From Rubripirellula sp. (GTDB lineage Bacteria > Planctomycetota > Planctomycetia > Pirellulales > Pirellulaceae): 41,207 nucleotides of DNA. The translations under genes were made by a program, and so were the position numbers. Positions 1 through 6,648 of the stretch are shown here, piece after piece. The notes under the pieces are model-generated. The model had not been told where the DNA came from and ran no database searches. It saw only the letters and a list, made by a program, of their open reading frames with translations. The stretch is from NCBI GenBank assembly GCA_028823035.1, contig JAPKCI010000032.1, positions 1-41,207 of the forward strand. The letters run 5' to 3'. How positions within the stretch are numbered: the first letter of the stretch is position 1; each line of letters begins with the position of its first letter.

Positions 1-151
1 TTATTCAAGACAGCGCAACGCATGAACTATCCGTTCCAGACTGGATTTGATTGCGGTCCACGCTCAGTCGAGACAAGCGTCTCACGTCACTACCTATTAT
101 TCAAGACAGCGCAACGCATGAACTATCCGTTCCAGACTGGATTTGATTGCG
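1..151 (+). repeat. Partial tandem duplication of an attC 5' half (period 96 bp)
   Basis: Positions 1-55 and 97-151 are identical. Both start TTATTCAAGACAGCGCAACG and include the presumed R'' core GCGCAAC and its following arm. Only the second copy is followed by a matching R' arm, so the first is an orphan half-site. The spacer contains AAGCGTCTCACGTCACTACC, nearly the same as the sequence just before the attC at 11917. The first copy may extend left of the window. Confidence 0.9.
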
Positions 152-214
152 ATGACCGATCATTGGGCATATTCCGTGTTGCAATTTCCTGACTGATCAT
201 AGTTGACGTTGCAG
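108..214 (+). other. attC site 1
   Basis: The left arm GCGCAACGCATGAACTAT (from about 110) is complementary to the right arm ending ATAGTTGACGTTGC at about 200-213. The right arm's reverse complement reads GCAACGTCAACTAT. R'' is GCGCAAC and R' is CGTTGCA. The left arm is duplicated upstream, at positions 1-55. Confidence 0.6.
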
Positions 215-559
215 ATTGGTCTTATCATCCCGAACAGTTGTTCAAATCATCGGTATTTCTTGATGTTGAAAACGCAAATCGATTATTACCTTTCGGGCCA
301 TCACTGACTTAGCTTCGTGATTCCATTCGGTACACCAGAAGGCAGTTCTTGATTTGGTCGTCGCAATTTTTTGGAGATTTCATTTAGGGATCAAGCTATC
401 GCTGAAGGTGGGGAAATTTAGAGTCGTTGCGATGATTTGATGGATACCCCTGCTTCCCCTCATTGTAGGAACAAACCGACCCATGAACTTTTCATCATCT
501 GCGATAATCAATCCTGACCAAATTTTCAAACCCCATCAAAACGAAGGCTGTCCATTTGG
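215..559. other. Cassette leader with no recognisable gene
   Basis: About 345 bases separate the attC 1 R' core from the first plausible start of the lipoprotein pseudogene. All six frames are closed by frequent stops, and no convincing hairpin or repeat is seen. This is unusually long for a cassette 5' region. It may hold a promoter or a decayed gene. Confidence 0.5.
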
Positions 560-877
560 ATGTTCTTGACGGCATTGGCTTGCACCCAATTATTTGGATG
601 CCAAAACGAAACGGATGACACAACTGCGACAATGAAACGACCTATCTCGGAACAGTTTGGCGTTGAGGATGACGGCGTAACGGCGGGCAACACACTTGGC
701 TAACTCAAGTGCGACGAACAGGATGTTGTAGAGATCGTGATGGAAATAGAGGTTGCATTCATACTCACTCTACCGGACCACGAATTCATGACGATGGAGG
801 GCGGCGAGAAATGGCAATCTGTTACAATTGCAGACTTGACAAACTTGGTGCGTCCAAAGTTGCATTCGACAAAATGA
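560..877 (+). pseudogene. Lipoprotein with acyl-carrier-protein-like domain, interrupted by an in-frame stop
   Basis: One reading frame runs from ATG 560 (open further upstream to 518) to TGA 875-877, broken only by TAA at 701-703. The N-terminus MFLTALACTQLFGC resembles a lipoprotein signal with a lipobox Cys, though it lacks the usual positive residues; upstream in-frame codons add two Arg without a standard start. After the signal comes a stretch resembling acyl carrier proteins. EQFGVEDDGVTAGNTLG precedes the stop, and LKCDEQDVVEIVMEIEVAF then LPDHEF and SVTIADL follow it, matching the ACP helix II and III layout. The Ser of the ACP DSL motif is replaced (DEQ), so no phosphopantetheine attachment is expected. 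The stop falls where ACPs usually have an Asp- or Glu-rich turn, consistent with one point mutation. The stop codon precedes attC 2 by 18 bp. The fold assignment is an inference from pattern only. Confidence 0.6.
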
Positions 878-895
878 ACGTCAGTGCGTTCGGCG

Positions 896-1039
896 GATAA
901 CAATGCGTTGAACCGAAGCGGAGAAGCCTTTTGCGTTTTGGCAGTCGCGACGACACTTTACTCAGGGTATTGAATGTTGCATCGCTCCGACTTTGGGTGA
1001 ACAACAGCCACCGACCGTTCGGTTATCTTTGTCGTTATG
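896..1039 (+). other. attC site 2 (long, 144 bp)
   Basis: The R'' arm GATAACAATGCGTTGAACCG is paired with a right arm ending CGGTTATCTTTGTCGTTATG, whose reverse complement reads CATAACGACAAAGATAACCG. R' is CGTTATG at 1033-1039. It is long like VCR-type sites. Confidence 0.85.
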
Positions 1040-1060
1040 CGGCTCGAAAACATCAAAACC

Positions 1061-1621
1061 ATGGCAGGAATTCGGATCAATCTGATTGGAGCATCGGGCA
1101 GTGGCGTATCGACTGTGGGACGATCTCTCGCATCGGCTTTGTCACTACCGCACTTCGAATCCGATGATTATTTCCATGCCACAAGCGACCCGCCTTTTCA
1201 GAATCCAAGACCGGCCGAGGAGCGTTTCGAACTCATTCGGCGGGATCTTTTGCCAGACGCAAGCTGGGTACTCAGTGGCGGCATCGGTGCATGGTCGCCA
1301 ATTCCTGAACTTGAGTTCACGTGTGTTGTATTCCTTTATATCCCGACGCCATTGCGAGTTGAACGATTGCGACTGCGTGAACAGCAGCGTTTCGGTGACC
1401 GCATCCTGAACGGCGGTGACATGCACAAATCGCACGACGAGTTCATCGCCTGGGCATCAGATTACGATGTGGGCGGAAACGAAGGTAAGACGCTGGCAAT
1501 TCATGAGGCCTATCTAAAGGCCCAGAGTTGCCGGGTGCTGGAGTTCCGTGATGTAATTACCGTAGCGGACATCACTGAACGGGTGATTCGGTCCATTTCC
1601 CGAAGCGGAGAAAACGCATAG
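1061..1621 (+). CDS. P-loop adenylate/shikimate-kinase-like protein (Lys-less Walker A)
   Basis: This is a 186-residue cytosolic protein of the small-nucleotide-kinase P-loop fold. The N-terminus MAGIRINLIGASGSGVST carries a Walker A-like loop at residues 10-18, in which the usual Lys is Val. I recall a family with GASGSGTTT at this place, so the Lys loss looks typical of the family rather than damage. Further family-like features are the DDYF motif after strand 2, WVLSGG, an arginine-rich LID-like RVERLRLREQQRFG and GGDMHKSHDEF. The substrate is unknown. ATG 1061 is chosen over the in-frame ATG 1037, because 1037 lies inside the attC R' core GTTATG. The stop TAG lies inside the R'' end of attC 3, a normal cassette arrangement. 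Confidence 0.88.
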   Translation: MAGIRINLIGASGSGVSTVGRSLASALSLPHFESDDYFHATSDPPFQNPRPAEERFELIRRDLLPDASWVLSGGIGAWSPIPELEFTCVVFLYIPTPLRVERLRLREQQRFGDRILNGGDMHKSHDEFIAWASDYDVGGNEGKTLAIHEAYLKAQSCRVLEFRDVITVADITERVIRSISRSGENA

Positions 1622-1698
1622 CAACGCGATGCCGGACTTGCGTGTACCTCTTGTATTTGATGATTGGTGGTTCCGGTTCAGTGATTGCAACCGTTATC
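1615..1698 (+). other. attC site 3
   Basis: R'' ATAGCAACGCGATGCCGGA overlaps the upstream stop codon. The right arm TCCGGTTCAGTGATTGCAACC is followed by R' CGTTATC at 1692-1698. The arms pair imperfectly around CCGGA/TCCGG. Confidence 0.65.
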
Positions 1699-2125
1699 CC
1701 GCAATTGATTGATTCGCACTGATGGAAAATCTCATCACCAATAAGCACAAGAACCAACAGCACTGTGAGCGGTCAAACAAATTCTAAAAACAGCAAGTCA
1801 ATCGTCGCATCCACAAAACGCAATGTGGTAATGACGTCGAAAGACCATCGTCGGTCGGCAATACTGATAGACTTTCCAAACGAAAACGACCCGGGAACTG
1901 TCCAATTTACCTCGCGAAACTGTAAAGAAAAAATTCAATGACTCGATGCGTGAGAAAGTGCTTATCGTGTCATGTGCAGTTCTATACCGATTTACCCAGT
2001 TTGAGATGCATCACAAATTGTGTCTGGCGAGAGAAATCGTAATGCCGATACAAGGCGTGCGACAATTTTGTATGATTAGCCATTGAACAATCATGCGAAG
2101 TCTGGGAAATCACCGGACATCGCGG
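1699..2125 (+). other. Cassette body without a convincing gene (two short ORFs)
   Basis: Between two attC sites there is no ORF of 60 codons. Two short + strand frames are open. GTG 1765 to TGA 1941 gives 58 residues, MSGQTNSKNSKSIV onward, ending NCKEKIQ. A second frame, open from 1871 with ATG 1946 and TGA 2084-2086, gives MREKVLIVSCAVLYRFTQ onward and reads like protein. The two overlap in different frames, so this may be one gene broken by a frameshift, or a noncoding cassette. I do not recognise either product. Confidence 0.4.
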
Positions 2126-2212
2126 GATAACAAACGGATGAACCGAAGTCGCCGACATCGCGGCATTTGATGCTGAATTATCTATGGCGACGCGGTGATC
2201 CTGAACGCTATG
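2126..2212 (+). other. attC site 4
   Basis: R'' GATAAC is followed by AAACGGATGAACCGAAGTCG. The right arm GCGACGCGGTGATCCTGAAC precedes R' CGCTATG. The arms pair through GTCGCC/GGCGAC and CACCG/CGGTG. Length 87 bp, the common size in this array. Confidence 0.85.
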
Positions 2213-2232
2213 TGCTGTAGAACGTCATCTAT

Positions 2233-2694
2233 TTGAAAGGTCTAACCATTAATCGTCTACCAATACGAACTGCATCCCTGGCTGCCGTCTTGCTCGCCTC
2301 AGTTCTGGGGATTGCTGATGACAAGAACGACAAATCGACGAAAGTAACGGCCACTGTCACGCTGCCAAAGGAACTTGCGTCGTTTACTGGCCGTACGCTT
2401 GAGCTTCGGCTGTACGAATACGATCCGTTATTGGCTGATGTGAGTGCCGACCTTGTTGAGAAGATTGCAAAAGCCAAGTTCTCTCACTCAAAAGGAAAAC
2501 CGACAGAGCTGAAAATCGAAATCGGTGCAAACCAACAAATCAAACCTCGCCGAAACTACTACCTCACGACGTTCATTCTCGATGGACCAAAACGAACTCA
2601 TATTGGTGAAAAGGACGGCAAAAGAGGACTTTGTAAAGTGATTACGGACGGTCACCCCCGGAAGGTGAAGATTATCATTCGAGCAGTTCAGTGA
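2233..2694 (+). CDS. Exported hypothetical cassette protein
   Basis: A 153-residue protein of unknown function. The N-terminus has Lys and Arg, then a hydrophobic stretch (SLAAVLLASVLGIA) followed by charged DDKNDK, which fits a Sec signal peptide and a mature secreted or periplasmic domain. The body has alternating beta-type segments (KVTATVTLPKEL, LELRLYEYDPLL, LKIEIGANQQ, YYLTTFILDGP, KVKIIIRAV), suggesting a beta-sandwich. No known catalytic motif is seen. The start is TTG; the frame opens at 2221 and no ATG or GTG is available, so the start may be non-canonical. attC 4 ends 20 bp upstream and attC 5 starts 15 bp after the stop. Confidence 0.75.
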   Translation: MKGLTINRLPIRTASLAAVLLASVLGIADDKNDKSTKVTATVTLPKELASFTGRTLELRLYEYDPLLADVSADLVEKIAKAKFSHSKGKPTELKIEIGANQQIKPRRNYYLTTFILDGPKRTHIGEKDGKRGLCKVITDGHPRKVKIIIRAVQ

Positions 2695-2708
2695 GGACTC
2701 GCTAAATT

Positions 2709-2902
2709 GCAGATAAAAGAGCGATGCACGGGAGCGGGCTATGTGTGCGGTTTTCCCGCGTCGTTCGCTTCGTTGAGTGTTTTCGTTTGTCCACGATCAC
2801 TCAGGTTGGTCCGCCCGCCCGGTGACCTTGGTCGTTACACAGGTGACCTTGGTCGTTACACAGGTGACCTTGGTCGTTACGCAGGTGACCTTGGTCGTTA
2901 CA
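2709..2902 (+). other. attC site 5 with four R' ends
   Basis: The left arm AGATAAAAGAGCGATGCACG, then GGAGCGGGC, pairs with GCCCGCCCGGTGACCTTGGT and the first R' core CGTTACA at 2833-2839. The last part of the right arm is then repeated, giving further R' cores at 2854, 2875 (CGTTACG) and 2896. R'' is degenerate (no clean AAC). Confidence 0.75.
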
Positions 2903-2904
2903 CA
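2821..2904 (+). repeat. Four tandem 21-bp copies of the attC R' half
   Basis: A 21-bp unit (GGTGACCTTGGTCGTTACAC plus one base) occurs at 2821, 2842, 2863 and 2884. The copies are identical except for one base in the third. Every unit carries one GTTRRRY-like integrase core, so four possible crossover points stand in a row before the next gene. Confidence 0.97.
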
Positions 2905-2957
2905 TCTGCGCAGATTGATATCCGTTCCTGCCGTACTACTCCGCGAAGGCTAACCTG

Positions 2958-3155
2958 ATGGCAAACAAATACGAATATGAATTCATTCGGCTCGATCCAA
3001 AGGGCTTCATCAGCAGGCGGCCCAAAGAAGACTACCAAGTTATCATCCGCGAGAAAGCGGTCGAGGGATGGCGGCTTGTAACAGTTGTTACTCCGCCCAG
3101 CGAATCGCTCGGAATCGTAGGTTACTATGAACTGATATTTGAACGGGCCGTCTAG
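2958..3155 (+). CDS. DUF4177-family small protein
   Basis: A 65-residue protein. The pattern KYEYEFIRLD, a central helix DYQVIIREKAVEGWRLVTVV and a final YYELIFERAV strand is the compact beta-alpha-beta layout of the DUF4177 family (GWxLV followed by a last strand with a conserved aromatic). DUF4177 has no assigned biochemical role and is common as a lone domain. It has no signal peptide, so it is probably cytosolic. ATG 2958 is 55 bp after the last R' core of attC 5. Its stop TAG lies at the R'' end of the next, weaker attC. Confidence 0.85.
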   Translation: MANKYEYEFIRLDPKGFISRRPKEDYQVIIREKAVEGWRLVTVVTPPSESLGIVGYYELIFERAV

Positions 3156-3213
3156 GATTCACAATTACGACTATTCGGTTGCCCATTTCCACTCGCGATA
3201 TTGCTTGTTATGA
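3149..3213 (+). other. attC site 6 (short, weak)
   Basis: The left end at about GTCTAGGATTCACAATTACG overlaps the DUF4177 stop codon. The right end is GCAATA-type sequence read on the other strand, closing with R' TTGTTATG at 3206-3213. Arm pairing is poor. The call rests on its place between two cassette genes and on the R' core. Confidence 0.4.
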
Positions 3214-3380
3214 ATGTTGTTGGATGGAACGAACCTTTGTGATGGCGAAGTCACCCACAACTCGTTTGTGATTGGGCGGCGAGACCTTGGCTGATGTTTG
3301 GATCATTGGTGCTCTGGAGCAAGAATCCGAATTGTTGCGTTGGGCAGTTCACCGCACACTGTGGCTAGGTTCGGGTCTGT

Positions 3381-3452
3381 GTAACCATCCGTTGCACAGC
3401 AACCGTCCGTTGCACAGTAACCATCCGTTGCACAGTAACCATCCGTTACACA
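3381..3452 (+). repeat. Four tandem 18-bp copies of the attC R'' half
   Basis: The unit GTAACCATCCGTTGCACA is found at 3381, 3399 (two changes), 3417 and 3435 (one change). Each unit is itself nearly palindromic, GTAAC facing GTTGC or GTTAC, so it contains both an R''-like and an R'-like core. Confidence 0.97.
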
Positions 3453-3523
3453 GGGAGCCGCGGGCCGCTCGGTTTTGTGAGAACAACGTCGCTGGCCGTG
3501 GCCCGGATAACTCAGTCGTTCGT
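3381..3523 (+). other. attC site 7 with four R'' halves
   Basis: The innermost left arm GTAACCATCCGTTACACAGG and GAGCCGCGGGCCGC pair with GCTGGCCGTGGCCCGGATAA near 3490-3510. R' is CGTTCGT at 3517-3523, with a second possible core CGTTAAC at 3530. The stem is close in sequence to those of attC 10 and attC 23. Confidence 0.8.
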
Positions 3524-3551
3524 CGGCTTCGTTAACAGATATGGATATTGC

Positions 3552-4481
3552 ATGGCATACAACATCAACTGGCCGGTCAAGACTCGCGAGTTTCATAATC
3601 ATCACTTCGATTCTTCGATCTGTAACGACCTGAGGTTCCGTGATGACGACATCATCATCGCCACCTATGCGAAGGCTGGCACCACCTGGATGCAGCAGAT
3701 CATTGGTCAGTTGTTGTTCGACGCTGATCCGGATCTGGCAGTAGCGGAAATGTCGCCGTGGATGGACCTGCGGGTTCCACCAAAGGAAGTGAAGCTCCCA
3801 ATGGTTGAAGCGCAAAGCCATCGGCGTTTCATGAAGACTCATCTGCCGGTCAACGCGTTAAAGTTTTCGTCCAGGGCTAAGTACATCTATATCGGGCGTG
3901 ATGGCCGCGACGTTGTATGGAGCATGTACAACCATCACGTGAACGCAAACCAGAAATGGTATGACGTTCTAAACGATACCCCCGGACGCGTGGGGCCAGC
4001 CATTGAACGTCCTGCGGGGGACATTCGGCAATATTGGAAGGATTGGCTCGAACAGGACGGGCATCCGTTCTGGCCGTTTTGGGAAAATGTTCGTAGCTGG
4101 TGGTAAATCCGTAGTCTGCCAAACGTTTTGCTCATCCATTACTCTGATCTCAAACGCGATATGCCAGGCGAGATCCGAACGATCGCCGAATTCCTAGAGA
4201 TCCTCATCAACGAACCAAAATGGGAGACCATTCTTGAACTGTGCTCCTTTGAATGGATGAAGAAGAACGCGACAAAAGGTGTGCCGCTAGGTGGCGCGTT
4301 TTGGGATGCTGGCGCACAGGTATTCATCCACAAAGGAGTGAATGGCAGGTGGGTGGAAACGTTGACAACTGAAGAGTCCGTCGAGTACGAAGAATTTGCT
4401 GACGTAAAGTTGGGAACCGAGTGTTCCCGATGGCTTTCGTTTGGTGCTTATCAGAATCACGAGAGTTCCAACGCCGACTAA
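3552..4481 (+). pseudogene. PAPS-dependent sulfotransferase, interrupted by one in-frame stop
   Basis: A cytosolic sulfotransferase (Sulfotransfer_1-like) would move a sulfuryl group from PAPS to an unidentified acceptor. From ATG 3552 the frame gives MAYNINWPVKTREF. The 5'-phosphosulfate loop YAKAGTTWMQQ follows at about residue 38, then a 3'-phosphate-binding strand YIGRDGRDVVWSMYNH at about residue 112. Codon 185 is TAA (4104-4106), after ENVRSWW. The same frame continues without shift as IRSLPNVLLIHYSDLKRDMP to 4481, and the expected family residue at the stop is a polar one, so a GAA to TAA change is likely. Full length would be about 309 residues, normal for the family. Unless the stop is suppressed, the product lacks its C-terminal third. 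The stop is next to attC 8. Confidence 0.85.
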
Positions 4482-4564
4482 CAACGGCATGAACGCGGAG
4501 CCGCCGACAGCCAGTTTTAAATAGTGCATCAACTGCGGTTGCCCGGTTATGCCAAACGCTACAC
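4477..4564 (+). other. attC site 8
   Basis: R'' ACTAACAACGGCATGAACGC with GGAGCCGCC pairs with GCGGTTGCCCGGTTATGCC. R' is CGCTACA at 4558-4564. Length 88 bp. Confidence 0.85.
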
Positions 4565-4633
4565 AGCCGCAACCGTGAAGCTGATCTCGATGCTATCCCG
4601 GCGGACGAGCGCAGGAGTTTTGGGTTCGGTGCA

Positions 4634-4930
4634 TTGGTATCAGCGGTGCCGGCCGCCTTTTTTAGCGTGGCGTTTATGTTGTCACCAGACCAGAATCCAG
4701 CTTTGCAGATCGTCAAGGTCGTCGGACTTGGTACAGGCCTTCTCGGCGTTGCGGCGGTCATGCTTTTGGTGTGGCTGAGACCGTGGTTTGGAGGACCCAA
4801 GTCGATTGACTCAGTTCTCGTGGTGTTGTTTGGCAGAACCTACGCGTATCTGCTCATCGGCGTTTCCTTATTATGTTTATTCGTGTCTGTCGAATTGATT
4901 TTGGGCCAAGCGGGGGAATCGAGCCATTGA
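4634..4930 (+). CDS. Small membrane protein of a cassette (start uncertain)
   Basis: A 98-residue integral membrane protein with three likely helices: VSAVPAAFFSVAFML, then VVGLGTGLLGVAAVMLLVWL, then TYAYLLIGVSLLCLFVSVEL. Function is unknown. TTG 4634 is the only standard start in frame. The frame is open and protein-like well upstream (READLDAIPADERRSFGF at about 4577-4630), right back to the R' core of attC 8, with no ATG, GTG or TTG. Either an unusual start is used or the true start was lost, for example by a 1-base indel after the out-of-frame GTG 4575. Confidence 0.6.
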   Translation: MVSAVPAAFFSVAFMLSPDQNPALQIVKVVGLGTGLLGVAAVMLLVWLRPWFGGPKSIDSVLVVLFGRTYAYLLIGVSLLCLFVSVELILGQAGESSH

Positions 4931-5122
4931 TGTCCCAGTAACCGGATGCACTTTCTTTGTGGTGCGTGGTACGTATCGCCGCTGATGCGGCAAACCCGTC
5001 TCGCTGCCGCATGCTGCGATCCGGATCGGTGCGAGACTTGCCGAGAATGTTTGCCACGCCCGGCCCACTACGCTAGGCTGGTGGAAGAATCGTCGATCGA
5101 TCACAGCTCGCTTCGGTCATCG

Positions 5123-5210
5123 ACGAAGCAGTGGATGCACGCTGAATCCTTGGGTGCCTTTTGGGCAATGGTTGCTCAGTCGCTCGGACAGGGTGATCCG
5201 GAACGTTATG
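5123..5210 (+). other. attC site 9 (clear R', weak R'')
   Basis: The right arm CGGACAGGGTGATCCGGAAC closes with R' CGTTATG at 5204-5210. The best left end at the usual 88-bp distance is GAAGCAGTGGATGCAC (R'' degenerate). A second possible left arm, AGTAACCGGATGCAC at 4938, would make a 270-bp site with an insertion. The 190 bp between 4930 and 5123 hold no gene I can support. Confidence 0.55.
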
Positions 5211-5221
5211 CACGAAAGTCG

Positions 5222-5797
5222 ATGATGCACATCCACAATAGGTTTTTCGTTTTGCCGACCGTCCTCGTCATTGGTGCAACCATCATGGTTGGCTGCACAT
5301 CGGAAAGTGCTCCTTCGGTCCGCGATGGGGACACCTCAGAATCGGAAGCATCAAAGCCTCCGGAAGACTATCCGCGACTAACGGCAAAATGGCTAGACTC
5401 GAATGGCCTGAACGCTTCGACAGGGGCTAATGCTGTCCTGCCTGACGTCGTCAAAATGTTCTATGAAGATCTCAATTGGAATGATTTTGGATCCAAGCCA
5501 CGCCTCAATGTCGAACTGGCTTGGGATACTGCGTTGATGGTGGAACTGTCTCCCAATTCGAGCGATGACCTCCCGGTATTTGTTCTCGTCTGGACGCAAC
5601 CGCTTCCGCAAGATGTTGCCCAGACACTTTCAGCTGCCAATGCGGAGGGTTCAGTTCAACGCTGGTCCAAGCCGCTCAAAGACTCCGGACAGGCACTGAC
5701 GTTGTTGCAATCCTTCGGACAACATGACGGCAAGCTTGCGTCTCAGGTTGAGTGGTCCGATAAAATACTGAAATGTGTTCGCAACGCGGGGAATTAA
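5222..5797 (+). CDS. Hypothetical lipoprotein of a cassette
   Basis: A 191-residue lipoprotein of unknown function. The N-terminus MMHIHNRFFVLPTVLVIGAT ends in IMVGC, a good lipobox, with Cys near residue 25 followed by a Ser/Glu/Asp-rich linker (TSESAPSVRDGDTSESEA). The mature domain starts near YPRLTAKWLD and includes FVLVWTQPLPQDVAQTLSAA. No catalytic motif is recognised. The frame is open far upstream, but that part covers attC 9, so ATG 5222 (or 5225) is taken, 12 bp after the R' core. The stop is 18 bp before attC 10. Confidence 0.8.
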   Translation: MMHIHNRFFVLPTVLVIGATIMVGCTSESAPSVRDGDTSESEASKPPEDYPRLTAKWLDSNGLNASTGANAVLPDVVKMFYEDLNWNDFGSKPRLNVELAWDTALMVELSPNSSDDLPVFVLVWTQPLPQDVAQTLSAANAEGSVQRWSKPLKDSGQALTLLQSFGQHDGKLASQVEWSDKILKCVRNAGN

Positions 5798-5814
5798 TGC
5801 AATCAACGCGGTAC

Positions 5815-5914
5815 ATAACAATCCGTTGCACATGGAGCCGCGGGCCGCGCGGGTTCTGAAATCGGTTCTGAAATCAACGTCGCTGGCCGCCGCCCGGTTT
5901 GTTTTGACGTTAGT
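5815..5914 (+). other. attC site 10, with a 12-bp duplication in the loop
   Basis: R'' ATAACAATCCGTTGCACATG with GAGCCGCGGGCCGC pairs with GCTGGCCGCCGCCCGG. R' is CGTTAGT at 5908-5914. GGTTCTGAAATC is directly repeated at 5852 and 5864 in the apical part. The stem resembles attC 7 and attC 23. Confidence 0.9.
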
Positions 5915-6126
5915 TGACTTTGGAAAATGATGATTTGTTTTTTTCTTGCAATAATGTCGTTGATGCCTCGGATGGAAGTATCAGTGCATGCACATGATTC
6001 GATACTGAGGTAGACCTGTTTAAGGACAATTCATAGGAAACCAATCTTAGTTGGGTCATAGCTGCTGGTTGTGGTTTTCTCGGTAATTGGGTTTTTCAGT
6101 GGAGGGCAATTTTCCCTAGGCGGAAT

Positions 6127-6549
6127 GTGTTGGGGACGGCTGTACTGCACGATCTTTCACTTGTCGAACTCCTCGGGAATCTCGGCGAGTCTGAATGGAA
6201 TATCATCGAAGTCAAAGTCTATGACACGTTTCCGTCGCTAACCCGAAGTCCTAGAATTGCGAGGCGAATGATTGCCCCTACGACGCTGTCGGATTCCGAA
6301 CCAGGTAAATTTGTAAAGCGTTTCCAACTTGCCGGTGAAGAATGGATATCGTCTCACGCTGCAATAATAGAAGTAGAGTACGAGGTTATTGGTACTCGTA
6401 TCGATGGCGCCGAAGGCCAACGTCTCACGTCGGTTGATCTGCCGCGACGCTACTATGCGATCGACGACATTCATGGCGTAGCAGACTTTGGATGCATTGC
6501 GGACTCCGGTAGAGTGACATTAATCATCTCGATTATCGGAGGCTATTGA
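6127..6549 (+). CDS. Hypothetical cassette protein (N-terminus uncertain)
   Basis: A 140-residue protein from GTG 6127. It has beta-rich segments such as WNIIEVKVYDTFPS, HAAIIEVEYEVIG, RYYAIDDIHGVADFGCI and RVTLIISIIGG, and I do not recognise the family. The same frame stays open upstream to 6037. It encodes a hydrophobic stretch VIAAGCGFLGNWVFQW then RAIFPRR, which looks like a membrane anchor, but no start codon precedes it and a TAG stands at 6034. The gene may therefore have lost its true N-terminus. About 210 bp separate attC 10 from the GTG, longer than in neighbouring cassettes. Confidence 0.65.
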   Translation: MLGTAVLHDLSLVELLGNLGESEWNIIEVKVYDTFPSLTRSPRIARRMIAPTTLSDSEPGKFVKRFQLAGEEWISSHAAIIEVEYEVIGTRIDGAEGQRLTSVDLPRRYYAIDDIHGVADFGCIADSGRVTLIISIIGGY

Positions 6550-6573
6550 CGACAATCTACGAGCACGGCAGGG

Positions 6574-6648
6574 TGGCAACAAAACGGATGTCGCGCAAGT
6601 GGCGGCTAGGCCTGATAATACCGGGATTGCCGCGACAACCTGTGGTAT
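6574..6648 (+). other. attC site 11 (degenerate, abuts site 12)
   Basis: The left arm TGGCAACAAAACGGATGTCG pairs with a right arm whose reverse complement reads CATACCACAGGTTGTCGCGG. The R' core is TGTGGTATG (GTT changed to GGT), so activity is doubtful. Its right end overlaps the left end of the next site, leaving no cassette body. Confidence 0.4.

Larger units (their letters stand above)
3224..3535 (+). pseudogene. Small cassette ORF broken by an in-frame TGA
   Basis: ATG 3224, 11 bp after the R' core of attC 6, opens MERTFVMAKSPTTRL, then TGA at 3269-3271. The same frame continues LGGETLADVWIIGALEQESE and LLRWAVHRTLWLGSGLCN before running through the attC 7 repeats to a stop at 3533-3535. 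Composition on both sides of the TGA looks like one protein, so a single nonsense change is the simplest reading. The alternative is a start at TTG 3272. The C-terminus after residue 58 is attC-derived (a PLHSN repeat), so the true end before the repeat expansion is uncertain. I do not recognise the family. Confidence 0.4.

Noticed and set aside
2821-3452. The short tandem repeats could be taken for CRISPR arrays
   Set aside because: The units are contiguous with no spacers, are 18 and 21 bp long, and each forms the end of an attC; no cas genes are present.
4946-5221. N-terminal 92-residue extension of the lipoprotein gene
   Set aside because: It covers attC site 9, and the lipoprotein signal starts at ATG 5222.
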